Part shown: one piece after another, positions 37,334 through 47,104 of the stretch
How positions within the stretch are numbered: position 1 is the stretch's first letter
How the letters are laid out: every line of letters starts with the position of its first letter
NCBI GenBank assembly: GCA_020633435.1
Contig: JACKDP010000001.1
Span: forward strand, 1,612,001-1,676,000
Origin: Myxococcales bacterium
Lineage (GTDB): Bacteria > Myxococcota_A > Bradymonadia > UBA7976 > UBA1532
Direction of reading: 5' to 3'
Length of the DNA stretch: 64,000 nucleotides
The notes under the pieces: model-generated
What the model was told of the DNA's origin: nothing
The model's input: the letters and a program-made list of their open reading frames with translations, nothing else
Databases searched by the model: none
Program-made: the position numbers and the translations under genes

Positions 37334-37359
37334 GGGGCCTCCGCGAGAGAGGCCCCATG
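37331..37359 (-). promoter_or_regulatory. perfect hairpin covering the AlaX start codon and ribosome site
   Basis: CATGGGGCCTC (37331-37341) and GAGGCCCCATG (37349-37359) pair perfectly around the 7-base loop CGCGAGA. In the minus-strand transcript the AUG of the AlaX gene (37333-37331) and part of its GGAGG site fall in the 3' arm. The structure lies 37 bases after the stop of the giant lipoprotein gene and has no U-run, so it looks more like a translational gate than a terminator. Confidence 0.5.
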
Positions 37360-37395
37360 GAAGCGGGGCGGGGGCGGCGTGTCAACGGCCGCCGG

Positions 37396-40300
37396 TCAGG
37401 GCAGCGGCGCGACCCGGACCTCGTAGCCGAACATGAAGCCCTGGTGGGGCTGGCAGAAGTAGGTGTAGACGCCCGGGGCCAGGAAGGTGAACTCGAAGGT
37501 CTCCCCCTGGAGCAGGTTGCCGCTGTCGAAGATGCCGTCGGCGGCGCCGGGGGCCCCGCTGGTGACGGTGTGGACGTTGGCGTCCAGGTTGGTCCAGCGC
37601 ACGGTCGTGCCGACCGAGATCTCCACCACGTTCGGGTTCATGTCGAAGTTCTCGATAGCGACCTCGACCGGGGGCGGCGGGCAGAAGTTCGCGGCGCCCG
37701 CGGTGGGGACCGGCGAGTAGAGGAAGTCCGCCGCGTTGTCATCGGTGTCGACGCCGTTGTCGCAGCGCGACAGCGACTGGATGCCGATGTCGGCGCCCTC
37801 GATGGCCGCCCCCTCGGTGACGTCGACCATGGCGCCCTCGTAGGACACGCCGTCGATGGTCACGCCATCGCGGAGCAGCCGCACCCCGTCGGGGGCACCG
37901 TTCTGCAGGCCGTTGGCCGGCAGCAGGATGGCCGGGGTGCCCGGATCGAGGGTGTCGAGGACGGCCTGGTTGCCGATGATCAGGTAGCCACCGGGGCCCA
38001 GCTCCGCCGCCGCGTCCGACAGGTTGTAGGTGCCGTACACGGTGTTGTTGCTGCCGTTGACCGCCTGCAGCACCACGCCCGCGAGGGGCTGGGCGACGCC
38101 ACCGGGGTTGAAGATCTCGACGAACTCCGTGGTGTCGGCGCCGGCCTGGTCGTAGTCCACCTCGTTGATGACCAGCTCGGCGGCGACGGCGCAGTCGAGG
38201 CAGTCGATCGAGAAGGTGTAGTCGGGGATGGCGCGGCCGCCGAAGCCGTTGACGATGGCCGCGTAGTTGCCGGGCTGCAGGACGCGCTGGATCTGCGAGC
38301 AGGTGCCCACGCCGTCGTCGTCGTCCACCTCGACCTGCACCAGGGCGCCCGTCAGCGGGTTGATGCTGAAGAGCGTCATGAGCGTGTCATCGGGGCAGCC
38401 GTCGGCGCCGTCGCCGGTGAACATCAGGATCTCCTGGGGCTGGTTCTGCACCTGGATGAGGAAGCCGTCGCTGCCGCCCTGGGGGAAGGCGCCGTCGTAC
38501 TCGCCGGGGATGCTGGCGTTGACGGCGACGAACAGGTCCAGGGTGTAGGTCAGGGCCGCGTCGTCCCCGTTCTCGCGCACCACCATGTCGTAGGTGCCCG
38601 CCTGCAGCGCCGGGAAGAAGAGGCGCGAGCAGGCGTTGAAGCCGGAGTCGTCATCCTGGAACAGGCGGGGGCCACGGACGCCGCCGATGACCGGGTAGAG
38701 CTCGAGGACGGTGTCGCCCACGCCGACGCAGCCCAGGCCGTTGGGGGTGCCGTCGCCGGTCACGCCCAGGACGGAGCCGGCGTCGTCGATGGTGAACCGG
38801 AAGGCGTCCAGGCTGCCGGCCGCGATGCGGCTGTTGGCCTGGCGGTAGACGGCGGTGATGACGTCGAAGCGCTCGAAGGAGCACTCGGCGTCGCAGCCAT
38901 CGCCGTTGGCCAGGTTGCCGTCGTCGCACTGCTCGCCCGCGTCGACGTTGCCGTTGCCGCAGGCCGGCTCGATGGTGCAGGCGTCGGAGCAGCCGTCGCC
39001 GTTGACCAGGTTGCCGTCGTCGCAGTCCTCGCCCGGGTTCACGACGCCATCGCCGCAGATGCCCGGGGGCACCTGGGTGAGGACCTCGATGGTGTAGGCG
39101 CCGATGTTGGCGTTGCCCGTGAAGGTCGAGGCCACCACGACGAGCACCTGGCCCGGCTGGATCTCCAGGTCGATGATCTGGCTGCCGCTGGAGGCCGGCT
39201 GGCCGAAGTCATCGTCCCCCGCGATGCAACCATCGATGCTGGCGGGATCGAAGGGATCGGTGAAGACGTGCAGGTAGCCATCGCCGGCGGCCCAGGCCGC
39301 GGTGAGGGTGAGCTGCTGCGCCGCGCCGGTGTTGTTGACGATGCGGAAGGCGTCGTAGGCGTGGTCGGCCGGGGCCTGGGCGACGCAGCCCGCGGTCGGG
39401 CGGGCCCAGCGGGGATCCTCGGCGTCGAGGCTGCCCGCCAGCTCGATGGCGGCGCCGGGCGCCGCGATGGGCGCCGGGCCCTGGGGCAGGCCACCAGCGC
39501 GCTGCATCACGATGCGCTCCCAGCCAGCGTCGGCGTTGAGGCCATCGTTGCTGCCGCAGCGGTAGCCGCCGGCGTTGCCGACGGTGTGCCAGCAGAGGCG
39601 GTCATCGCCCGCGGCGGTGTCGCACTCGTTGCGCTCGAGGACGGCGCCCTCGGGGGCGAAGCCCATCGAGTAGTCCTCGCTGTAGTACCAGCGGACGCCG
39701 TTGTGATCGTGCCCCGCCGCGGGGTCGTTGGGCACGGGCAGCAGGACCTCGTCGCGCAGGCCCATGGCCGCCACCTGGAAGTCGGCGGCGCCCACCTGGC
39801 GGCAAGCCACCAGGAGCACGGCGTCGCCGCAGTTGGCCTGGATGGCCGCCGTGTCGAGATCGGCGTTGTAGGTGTCGCGGTAGCACTGCTCGAAGCCGCC
39901 GGCCGCGAGGCCCGCCTCGGGCACGCCGAGCTGGACGCCCTCGAAGGCGACCACGGGCTCGACCTCGAGCTGGCAGGCGTCGTCGCAGCCGTCGCCGTTG
40001 ACCAGGTTGCCGTCGTCGCACTGCTCGCCCGCGTCGACGTTGCCGTCGCCGCAGGCCGGGCCCAGGGCGCCGAACTCGACCGACAGGACGTAGGGCGGGA
40101 GGGCCCGGGCGCCGAAGCCGCGCACGACGATCTCGTAGCGACCGGCCGCCAGGACCTGGGAGATCCGGGAGCAGAGGCCGGGGCCGTCGTCGTCGTCGGT
40201 GATCGGGGCGCCGCGCACGCCCGCGGCGTCGATCGGGAAGGCGTCGATCAGGGTGTCGCCAGGGCAGCCCGCGGCGCCATCGCTGGTCTCGAGGGTGGTC

Positions 40301-43300
40301 TCGATGTCCGCCGGGATGTCGAGGACGAAGACGTCGTTGCCGCCGTCGGCGAAGGCGCCCGCGAAGTCACCCCCTGCGCTCACGTCCGCGGTGAGGCGAA
40401 AGTCGAGGACGTAGGCGTTGAGGGGGTTGTTGTTGCCCAGATCCTCGACCTGGATGACGTAGGTGCCCGCGGCCAGATCGGCGGCGCGGATGATGCGGGA
40501 GCAGAGGCCCACCCCGCCGTCGTCGTCGGTGTTGATCTCGTCGACGGGGTCACCGTTGGCGTCGGCCGTGGACAGGCGCATCAGGCTGTCGCCGATGCCG
40601 TTGCAGGCGCCGTCGGCGTCGCGGACGAGGACGTCCAGCGAGCTGCCGGCCTGATCCACCGTGAAGGTGAAGCGGTCGTTCGAGCCCGTCGCCAGGCCAG
40701 CGCTGGCCACGGCCTGGATGCCCTGGATGAGCGCGAAGCGCTCCTGGGTGCAGGCCGCGTCGCAGCCATCGCCGTTGTCCAGGTTGCCGTCGTCGCACTC
40801 CTCGCCAGCGTCGACGTTGCCGTCGCCGCAGACGGGCGCGACCGCCTCGATCTGGCAGGCGTCGTCGCAGCCGTCGCCGTTGACCAGGTTGCCGTCGTCG
40901 CAGGTCTCGCCCGCGTCGATGTTGCCGTCGCCGCAGACGCCGGGGACCTCGACCTGGCAGGCGTCGTTGCAGCCGTCGCCGTTGACGAGGTTGCCGTCGT
41001 CGCACTGCTCGCCGGCGTCGAGGTTGCCGTCACCGCAGGCGGGGCCCGCGCCGCCGAACTGCGCCGTGAACACGTAGGCCGGGATGGCGCCACCGCCGAA
41101 GCCGGTGACGACCGCCTCGTAGCTGCCGGCCGGCAGCGCCCGCGCGATGCGGGAGCAGAGGCCATCGCCGCCGTCGTCGTCGAACTGCACCTGAGCGCCG
41201 CGGACGCCGTTCTCCACCGCGAACAGGGTCATGGTGGTGTCGCCGGGGCAGCCGCCCGCGCCGTCACCGACGAAGAGGACGGCGTCCGAGTCGGCGTCGA
41301 GGGTGAAGACGTAGAGATCGTCACCCGTGGCCGCGAAGCCGCCGTTGAAGGCGCCACCCGCGCTCACGTTGACCTCGAGGCGGTAGTCCAGGACGTAGCG
41401 CGGCAGCGCCGAGCTCGGGGTGCCGAAGCCCTGCACCCGCAGCAGGTAGCGACCCGCGTTGAGCTGGGCGTCGAGCAGGGAGCAGAGGCCCTGGCCCCCG
41501 TCGTCGTTGAACAGGATGCGGTTGCCGAAGGTGCCGTCCGCGTTGACCGGGAAGACGCCGATGGTGGTGTCGGCGCCCACCGGGCAGGCGCCGTTGCCGT
41601 CGCCGGTCTCGGCCACCAGCCGCGACTGGGTGTGGTTGACCTCGAAGAAGTAGTCATCCCGGCGGCCGGCGGCCGTCGCGTTCTGGCGCTGCTCGATGGC
41701 GTCGATCAGCTCGACGACCTCGGGGGTGCAGAGCGAGTCGCAGCCATCGAGGGGCGCGACGTTGCCGTCGTCGCACAGCTCGGTGCCCTCGACCACGCCG
41801 TTGCCGCAGGTCTGCTCGAACTGGCAGGCGTCGTTGCAGCCGTCGCCGTTGTCCAGGTTGCCGTCGTCGCACTGCTCGCCGGCCTCGACCACGCCGTTGC
41901 CACAGACCAGCTCCACGCGGCACTGGTCATCGCAGCCGTCGCCGTTGTCCAGGTTGCCGTCGTCACACTGCTCGCCACCCTCCTGGACCCCGTCGCCGCA
42001 GACGGCGGGCGGGACCTGGGTGAGGATGTCGATGGTGTAGTCGCCGATGGTCGCGTCGGCCGCGAACGTCGACGCCACGACGACGAGGAAGCCGCCAGCG
42101 GGGATGACCACGTCGACCAGCTGGCTGCCCCGGAGCGGATCGCCCCCGTTGATGGCGAAGTCATCGTCGCCGATCACGCAGCCGGCCCGGTCGCCGGGGT
42201 TGAAGGGGTCGTTGTAGATGTGGAGGAAGCCGTCGTCCAGCCAGGCCGCGGTCACGGTGATGAGCTGGTCGGCGCCCGTGTTGTTCACGATGCGGTACGC
42301 GTCGTAGTAGCGGTCCTCGGCCGGGACGCCCACCGCACAGGCGGGCGTCGGACGAGACCAGCGGCCGTCGGTGTCGGCGATGGAGCCGGCGAGCTGGATG
42401 GTGCCGCCCTGATCCGCGATGGGCGTCGCGGCCTCCAGCGTGCACTGCGCCGAGCAGGTGTCCCCGTCGTTCAGGTTGCCGTCATCGCACTCCTCGCCCG
42501 CGTCGAGCTGGCCGTTGCCGCAGCCCGCCTCGAGGGTGCAGTCGTCCGCGCAGCCGTCGCCGTTGACCAGGTTGCCGTCGTCGCAGGCCTCGAGGCCCTC
42601 GACCACGCCGTTGCCGCAGGTCTGCTCGAACTGGCAGGCGTCATCGCAGCCGTCGCCGACGTCCAGGTTGCCGTCGTCGCACTGCTCGCCCGGATCGACG
42701 GTGCCGTCGCCGCAGGCGGGCTCCAGCGAGCAGTCGTCCGCGCAGCCATCCCCGTTGACCAGGTTGCCGTCGTCACACTCCTCGCCGAGGCCGACGACGC
42801 CGTCGCCGCACTCGCCGGCCAGGCCGACCGTGAAGACGTAGGCCGGGACCACGACGCCGGGCCCGAAGCCGGCCACCGTGATCTCGTAGCTGCCCGCGGG
42901 CAGGTCGAGGTTCAGCAGCGAGCAGGCGCCCACGCCGCCGTCGTCGTCGAAGGCCACCTGGACCCGCAGGCCGGCCTCGTCGAACCCGAAGACGCGGATG
43001 GTGGTGTCGCCGGGGCAGGCACCCGCGCCATTACCGGTCTCGAAGGTCACCGGGCCGCCCGCGTGGTTCATGATGAACAGGTCATCGCCCGCGGCCACGA
43101 AGCCACCGGCGAACGCGCCGCCGGCCGAGACGTCCGTCTCCAGGCGGTAGTCGAGGACGTAGGCCGGCACCGCGCCGCCGCCGAAGCCCGTCACCTGCAG
43201 GTAGTAGGTGCCGGCCGGCAGGACCTCGTCGAGCAGCGAGCAGAGGTTGCCCGGCGCGACGTCGTCGTTGCTGGCGATCTCGGCGCCGGGGGCCCCGGCG

Positions 43301-46300
43301 TCGTCAGCGAACAGGGTCAGGATGGTGTCGCCGGGGCAGGCGCCCGCGCCGTCACCGATGGCCGCGATCATGTGCGAGCCGTCCTGATCCACCACGAAGC
43401 GGAACAGGTCGTTGCCCGCGTCGCCGAAGCCGGCGGGCTGGGCCTGGATGCCGCGGATGAGCGCGAAGATCTCGATCTGGCAGGCGGCGTCGCAGCCGTC
43501 GCCCGCGTCCAGGTTGCCGTCGTCGCACTCCTCGCCGTTCTGGAGGGCGCCGTCGCCGCAGACCGCGATGATCTGGCAGTTGGCGTCGCACTGGTCGTCC
43601 GGCACGTCAGCGCCGGGATCGCACTGCTCGCCCTCGTCGAGCTGGCCGTTGCCGCAGCCCGCGATGATCTGGCAGGCGGCGTCGCAGAAGTCGCCGTCCA
43701 CGTCCGGGCCGGGGTCGCACTGCTCGCCGAGCTGGAGGACGCCGTCGCCGCACTCGCCGGCGAACTGGACCGTCAGCTCGTAGCCGGCGATGGCGCGGCC
43801 GCCGAAGCCCTCCGCGATGATCTCGTAGCGGCCGGGGGCGAGCTCCTGGTTGATGAGGGAGCACACGCCCACGCCGCCGTCGTCATCGCGGGCCACCTGG
43901 ACGCGAGCGCCCGCGTCGTCGAAGCCGAAGATGGTCAGCAGCGTGTCGCCGGGGCAGACGCCGCCGGGGCCCGTGGTCTCGAAGGCCACCACGCCACCCA
44001 GGTGGTCGAGGACGTACAGATCGCTGCCCTGGGCCACGAAGGCGCCGCTGTAGCGGCCCGCGCCGCCGCTGACGTCCACCTCGAGGCGGTAGTCGAGCTG
44101 GTAGGCGTCGATGCCCGCGCCGCCGAAGCCGGCCACGCGCAGGTAGTACACGCCCGCGGCCAGCTCCTCGTCGAGGAGCGAGCAGACGTCGCCCGCGTCG
44201 TCGTTGAAGGCCACCTGCGCGCCGGGCTGGCCGGCGTCGTCGGCCAGCAGCTCCAGGGTGGTGTCGCCGGGGCAGCCGTCCACGCCGCCCGTGCGGGCGA
44301 CGAGGTGCGAGCCATCCTGATCCACCACGAAGCGGAAGGTGTCGTTGCCGCCGTCGCCGAAGCCGCCGTCGCGCAGCTCGATGCCGTCGATCAGGTCGAA
44401 GACCTCGATCTGGCAGGCGGGATCGCAGCCGTCGCCGGCGTCGAGGTTGCTGTCATCGCACTCCTCGCCGTCGTCGACGCGGCCGTTGCCGCAGCCGGGG
44501 ATGAACTGGCAGGCGCCGTCGCAGAAGTCGCCGTCCACGTCCGGGCCGGGGTCGCACTGCTCGCCCGCCTCGACGCGGCCGTTGCCGCAGCCCTCGATGA
44601 TCTGGCAGGCGGCGTCGCAGAAGTCGCCGTCCACGTCCGGGCCGGGGTCGCACTGCTCGCCGATGTTCAGCACGCCGTCGCCGCACTCGCCGGCGAAGGC
44701 CACCGTCAGGACGTAGCCGTTGTGGGCGCCGTTGTTGAAGCCGTTGACCTCCAGCTCGTAGCGGCCGGGGGGCAGGTCCTCGTTGATGAGGGAGCAGAGG
44801 CCCACGCCGCCGTCATCGTTGAAGAAGGCCTGCACCCGGGCGCCGGCGTCGTCGAACGTGAACAGGCGAATGAAGGTGTCGCCAGCGGGGCAGCCGCCGA
44901 GGCCGTTGCCGGTCTCCATGGAGACGCGGGTCTGGGCGGCGAGCTCGAAGACGAAGACGTCGTTGCCCTGGGCCACGAAGGCGCCGCGGTACGCGCCGGC
45001 CTGGTTGGCGTCCACCGTCATGCGGTAGTCGAGGCCGTAGGCGGGCACGGGGCTGCCGTCGAAGCCGGCCACGCGCAGGAAGTACACGCCAGCGTCGAGC
45101 TGGGCCTCGATGCGGGAGCAGAGGCCGTCGGCGTCGTCGTTGGAGGCGATCTGGGCCCCGGGGGCGCCGTTGCCGTCGTCGGCCAGCAGCTCCAGGGTGG
45201 TGTCCACCATGCCGGCGTCGCAGCCGGTGGTGAAGACGGCCAGGTCGCTCTGGTCCTGGTCGACGACGAACCGGTACAGGTCGCCGCCGCCCGCGGGCAC
45301 CACGCCGTTGGCCTGCTGGATGCCGCGGATCAGGTCGAAGCGCTCGCCGGTGCAGAACTGGTCGCAGCCATCGCCGTCCACCAGGTTGCCGTCATCGCAG
45401 GCCTCGCCGGGCTCCACGACGCCGTCGCCGCAGTTGTTCTCGAACTGGCAGGCGCTGTTGCAGCCGTCGCCGTCGTCCAGGTTGCCGTCGTCACAGGCCT
45501 CGCCATCCTCCAGGATGCCGTTGCCACAGACGGCCGGCGGGATCTCGACCTGGCAGTTGGCGTCGCAGCCGTCGCCGGCGTCCAGGTTGCCGTCGTCGCA
45601 GGTCTCGCCCGCCTCGACCACCCCGTTGCCGCACTCGGCCATGGGGATCTCGACCTGGCAGCTCGCGTCGCAGCCGTCGCCGTTGTCCAGGTTGCCGTCG
45701 TCGCAGGCCTCGCCGTCCTCCAGGACGCCGTTGCCGCACTCGGCCGCGGGGATCTCGAACTGGCAGTCGGCGTCGCAGCCGTCGCCCAGATCCAGGTTGC
45801 CGTCGTCGCAGGCCTCGCCATCCTCCAGGATGCCGTTGCCGCACTCGGCGCCGGGGATCTCGACCTGGCAGGTCGCGTCGCAGCCGTCGCCGGCGTCGAC
45901 GTTGCCGTCGTCGCACTGCTCCAGGCCCTCGAGCAGGCCGTTGCCGCACTCGCCCGCGTCCACGCAGAAGCCGCCGGCGCAGACCTGGCCCAGGTTGCAG
46001 TCGTCGACGATCTGGCAGACCAGCTCGATCTGGCAGCTCGCGTCGCAGCCGTCGAACGCGTCCAGGTTGCCGTCGTCGCAGCCCTCGCCGTCCTCGACCA
46101 CGCCGTTGCCGCAGACCGCGGGCTGGGCCTCGATCTGGCAGTCGGCGTCGCAGCCGTCACCGGCGTCGGTGTTGCCGTCGTCGCAGGTCTCGCCCTCGTC
46201 GACGTTGCCGTCGCCGCAGCGGGGGCCGGGCACCTCGGTCACGCACGCGGCCGAGCAGCCGTCGCCGTCATCGTTGTTCCCGTCGTCGCACTCCTCGCCC

Positions 46301-46887
46301 TCGTCGACGTTGCCGTCGCCGCAGCGGGGGCCGGGCACCTCGGTCACGCACGCGGCCGAGCAGCCGTCGCCGTCATCGTTGTTCCCGTCGTCGCACTCCT
46401 CGCCCTCGTCGACGTTGCCGTCGCCGCAGCGGGGGCCGGGCACCTCGGTCACGCACGCGGCCGAGCAGCCGTCGCCGTCATCGTTGTTCCCGTCGTCGCA
46501 CTCCTCGCCCTCGTCGACGTTGCCGTCGCCGCAGCGGGGCCCGGGCTCCTCCGTCTCGCATGTGGCCGAGCAGCCATCGCCGTTGGCGGTGTTGCCGTCG
46601 TCGCACTCCTCGGTGCCCTCGACGGCGCCGTTGCCGCAGACCGGCCCCGACTCCGACTCACACGACGCCGAGCAGCCATCGCCGCTGGCCGTGTTGCCGT
46701 CGTCGCAGTCCTCGCCGGTCTCGACGATGCCGTTCCCACAGACGGGCCGAGGCTCGGCGTCCACCTGCGTCGCGTCGATGCCCGTGTCCGCCGGGATCGA
46801 GATCTCCCCCCCGTCGTCGCACCCCGCAAAGAACAACACCATCCCGGCGAGCCACGTGACCCGCGCAAGATTCCTTCGAATATTCAA
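37396..46887 (-). CDS. giant Cys-rich repeat lipoprotein with lamin-tail and cupredoxin domains
   Basis: TTG at 46887, 9 bases after GGAGGA, gives 3,163 residues; an overlapping GTG at 46896 is too close to the site. The signal ends at lipobox FFAGC, giving an outer-envelope lipoprotein. By my count about 32 modules of the type CGNGxxExGExCDDGNxxxGDGCxxxC (Myxococcus Cys-rich repeat/DUF4215) are spread through the protein, separated by seven beta-rich domains resembling bacterial pre-peptidase C-terminal (PPC) domains, with paired related modules. Near the end come a lamin-tail-like domain (LVINEVDYDQAGADTTEFVE) and a cupredoxin: FDMNPNVVEISVGTTVRW, NVHTVTS and YFCQPHQGFMFG, with His, Cys, His and Met of a type-1 copper site. 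Three of the N-terminal repeats are identical in DNA. Function unknown; adhesion or extracellular electron transfer are candidates. Confidence 0.85.
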   Translation of the reverse strand: MNIRRNLARVTWLAGMVLFFAGCDDGGEISIPADTGIDATQVDAEPRPVCGNGIVETGEDCDDGNTASGDGCSASCESESGPVCGNGAVEGTEECDDGNTANGDGCSATCETEEPGPRCGDGNVDEGEECDDGNNDDGDGCSAACVTEVPGPRCGDGNVDEGEECDDGNNDDGDGCSAACVTEVPGPRCGDGNVDEGEECDDGNNDDGDGCSAACVTEVPGPRCGDGNVDEGETCDDGNTDAGDGCDADCQIEAQPAVCGNGVVEDGEGCDDGNLDAFDGCDASCQIELVCQIVDDCNLGQVCAGGFCVDAGECGNGLLEGLEQCDDGNVDAGDGCDATCQVEIPGAECGNGILEDGEACDDGNLDLGDGCDADCQFEIPAAECGNGVLEDGEACDDGNLDNGDGCDASCQVEIPMAECGNGVVEAGETCDDGNLDAGDGCDANCQVEIPPAVCGNGILEDGEACDDGNLDDGDGCNSACQFENNCGDGVVEPGEACDDGNLVDGDGCDQFCTGERFDLIRGIQQANGVVPAGGGDLYRFVVDQDQSDLAVFTTGCDAGMVDTTLELLADDGNGAPGAQIASNDDADGLCSRIEAQLDAGVYFLRVAGFDGSPVPAYGLDYRMTVDANQAGAYRGAFVAQGNDVFVFELAAQTRVSMETGNGLGGCPAGDTFIRLFTFDDAGARVQAFFNDDGGVGLCSLINEDLPPGRYELEVNGFNNGAHNGYVLTVAFAGECGDGVLNIGEQCDPGPDVDGDFCDAACQIIEGCGNGRVEAGEQCDPGPDVDGDFCDGACQFIPGCGNGRVDDGEECDDSNLDAGDGCDPACQIEVFDLIDGIELRDGGFGDGGNDTFRFVVDQDGSHLVARTGGVDGCPGDTTLELLADDAGQPGAQVAFNDDAGDVCSLLDEELAAGVYYLRVAGFGGAGIDAYQLDYRLEVDVSGGAGRYSGAFVAQGSDLYVLDHLGGVVAFETTGPGGVCPGDTLLTIFGFDDAGARVQVARDDDGGVGVCSLINQELAPGRYEIIAEGFGGRAIAGYELTVQFAGECGDGVLQLGEQCDPGPDVDGDFCDAACQIIAGCGNGQLDEGEQCDPGADVPDDQCDANCQIIAVCGDGALQNGEECDDGNLDAGDGCDAACQIEIFALIRGIQAQPAGFGDAGNDLFRFVVDQDGSHMIAAIGDGAGACPGDTILTLFADDAGAPGAEIASNDDVAPGNLCSLLDEVLPAGTYYLQVTGFGGGAVPAYVLDYRLETDVSAGGAFAGGFVAAGDDLFIMNHAGGPVTFETGNGAGACPGDTTIRVFGFDEAGLRVQVAFDDDGGVGACSLLNLDLPAGSYEITVAGFGPGVVVPAYVFTVGLAGECGDGVVGLGEECDDGNLVNGDGCADDCSLEPACGDGTVDPGEQCDDGNLDVGDGCDDACQFEQTCGNGVVEGLEACDDGNLVNGDGCADDCTLEAGCGNGQLDAGEECDDGNLNDGDTCSAQCTLEAATPIADQGGTIQLAGSIADTDGRWSRPTPACAVGVPAEDRYYDAYRIVNNTGADQLITVTAAWLDDGFLHIYNDPFNPGDRAGCVIGDDDFAINGGDPLRGSQLVDVVIPAGGFLVVVASTFAADATIGDYTIDILTQVPPAVCGDGVQEGGEQCDDGNLDNGDGCDDQCRVELVCGNGVVEAGEQCDDGNLDNGDGCNDACQFEQTCGNGVVEGTELCDDGNVAPLDGCDSLCTPEVVELIDAIEQRQNATAAGRRDDYFFEVNHTQSRLVAETGDGNGACPVGADTTIGVFPVNADGTFGNRILFNDDGGQGLCSLLDAQLNAGRYLLRVQGFGTPSSALPRYVLDYRLEVNVSAGGAFNGGFAATGDDLYVFTLDADSDAVLFVGDGAGGCPGDTTMTLFAVENGVRGAQVQFDDDGGDGLCSRIARALPAGSYEAVVTGFGGGAIPAYVFTAQFGGAGPACGDGNLDAGEQCDDGNLVNGDGCNDACQVEVPGVCGDGNIDAGETCDDGNLVNGDGCDDACQIEAVAPVCGDGNVDAGEECDDGNLDNGDGCDAACTQERFALIQGIQAVASAGLATGSNDRFTFTVDQAGSSLDVLVRDADGACNGIGDSLMRLSTADANGDPVDEINTDDDGGVGLCSRIIRAADLAAGTYVIQVEDLGNNNPLNAYVLDFRLTADVSAGGDFAGAFADGGNDVFVLDIPADIETTLETSDGAAGCPGDTLIDAFPIDAAGVRGAPITDDDDGPGLCSRISQVLAAGRYEIVVRGFGARALPPYVLSVEFGALGPACGDGNVDAGEQCDDGNLVNGDGCDDACQLEVEPVVAFEGVQLGVPEAGLAAGGFEQCYRDTYNADLDTAAIQANCGDAVLLVACRQVGAADFQVAAMGLRDEVLLPVPNDPAAGHDHNGVRWYYSEDYSMGFAPEGAVLERNECDTAAGDDRLCWHTVGNAGGYRCGSNDGLNADAGWERIVMQRAGGLPQGPAPIAAPGAAIELAGSLDAEDPRWARPTAGCVAQAPADHAYDAFRIVNNTGAAQQLTLTAAWAAGDGYLHVFTDPFDPASIDGCIAGDDDFGQPASSGSQIIDLEIQPGQVLVVVASTFTGNANIGAYTIEVLTQVPPGICGDGVVNPGEDCDDGNLVNGDGCSDACTIEPACGNGNVDAGEQCDDGNLANGDGCDAECSFERFDVITAVYRQANSRIAAGSLDAFRFTIDDAGSVLGVTGDGTPNGLGCVGVGDTVLELYPVIGGVRGPRLFQDDDSGFNACSRLFFPALQAGTYDMVVRENGDDAALTYTLDLFVAVNASIPGEYDGAFPQGGSDGFLIQVQNQPQEILMFTGDGADGCPDDTLMTLFSINPLTGALVQVEVDDDDGVGTCSQIQRVLQPGNYAAIVNGFGGRAIPDYTFSIDCLDCAVAAELVINEVDYDQAGADTTEFVEIFNPGGVAQPLAGVVLQAVNGSNNTVYGTYNLSDAAAELGPGGYLIIGNQAVLDTLDPGTPAILLPANGLQNGAPDGVRLLRDGVTIDGVSYEGAMVDVTEGAAIEGADIGIQSLSRCDNGVDTDDNAADFLYSPVPTAGAANFCPPPPVEVAIENFDMNPNVVEISVGTTVRWTNLDANVHTVTSGAPGAADGIFDSGNLLQGETFEFTFLAPGVYTYFCQPHQGFMFGYEVRVAPLP
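46201..46515 (-). repeat. three identical 105-base tandem repeats in the giant lipoprotein gene
   Basis: Units start at 46201, 46306 and 46411 and are base-for-base identical; a fourth, partial copy begins at 46516 and soon diverges. Each encodes a 35-residue Cys-rich module (PRCGDGNVDEGEECDDG and the rest to VPG). All other modules of the gene differ in sequence, so this block looks like a recent expansion. The 105-base unit keeps the reading frame on gain or loss. Confidence 0.95.
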
Positions 46888-46902
46888 GACTTTCACTCCT
46901 CC

Positions 46903-46948
46903 GGCGGCTTTGCGGGCCGCCGTCCCCCGGCACGGTCCCTCCGGACCG
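46903..46948 (-). promoter_or_regulatory. two hairpins in the leader of the giant lipoprotein gene
   Basis: GGCGGC-TTTGCGG-GCCGCC (46903-46921) lies directly upstream of the GGAGGA ribosome site; CGGTCC-CTCC-GGACCG (46933-46948) follows further upstream. Both stems are perfect over six bases. The CGCAAAGCC within the first stem recalls a c-di-GMP-I riboswitch core, but no further riboswitch helices are present. A simple translational or RNA-stability role is possible. Confidence 0.4.
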
Positions 46949-47104
46949 GTAGTCCTCAAGCGGCGTCTATCATGGTCAGTTCGGGCGTGTAATTCCAGGA
47001 TCAAGTGCGCTGAGGGTGGTGGTGAATTCCCCCAAGAGGGGTGGGGCCGCTGCCCGCCGCGGCGGTATGATGCGGGCTCAGCACGAGGTCGACGCCCGCA
47101 CCCG

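Noticed and set aside
46201..46515. Tandem repeats as a CRISPR array
   Set aside because: The units are contiguous, coding and in frame, with no spacers and no cas genes.
46901..46921. Resemblance to a c-di-GMP-I riboswitch (CGCAAAGCC)
   Set aside because: The match is confined to nine bases inside a simple hairpin; the other helices and the downstream tetraloop receptor are absent.
37357..46992. An open frame of about 3,200 codons on the plus strand opposite the giant lipoprotein gene
   Set aside because: It is the mirror of the repeat-rich minus gene: extreme GC codon bias removes stops. The product is a monotonous Val/Ala series with no signal, domain or ribosome site.
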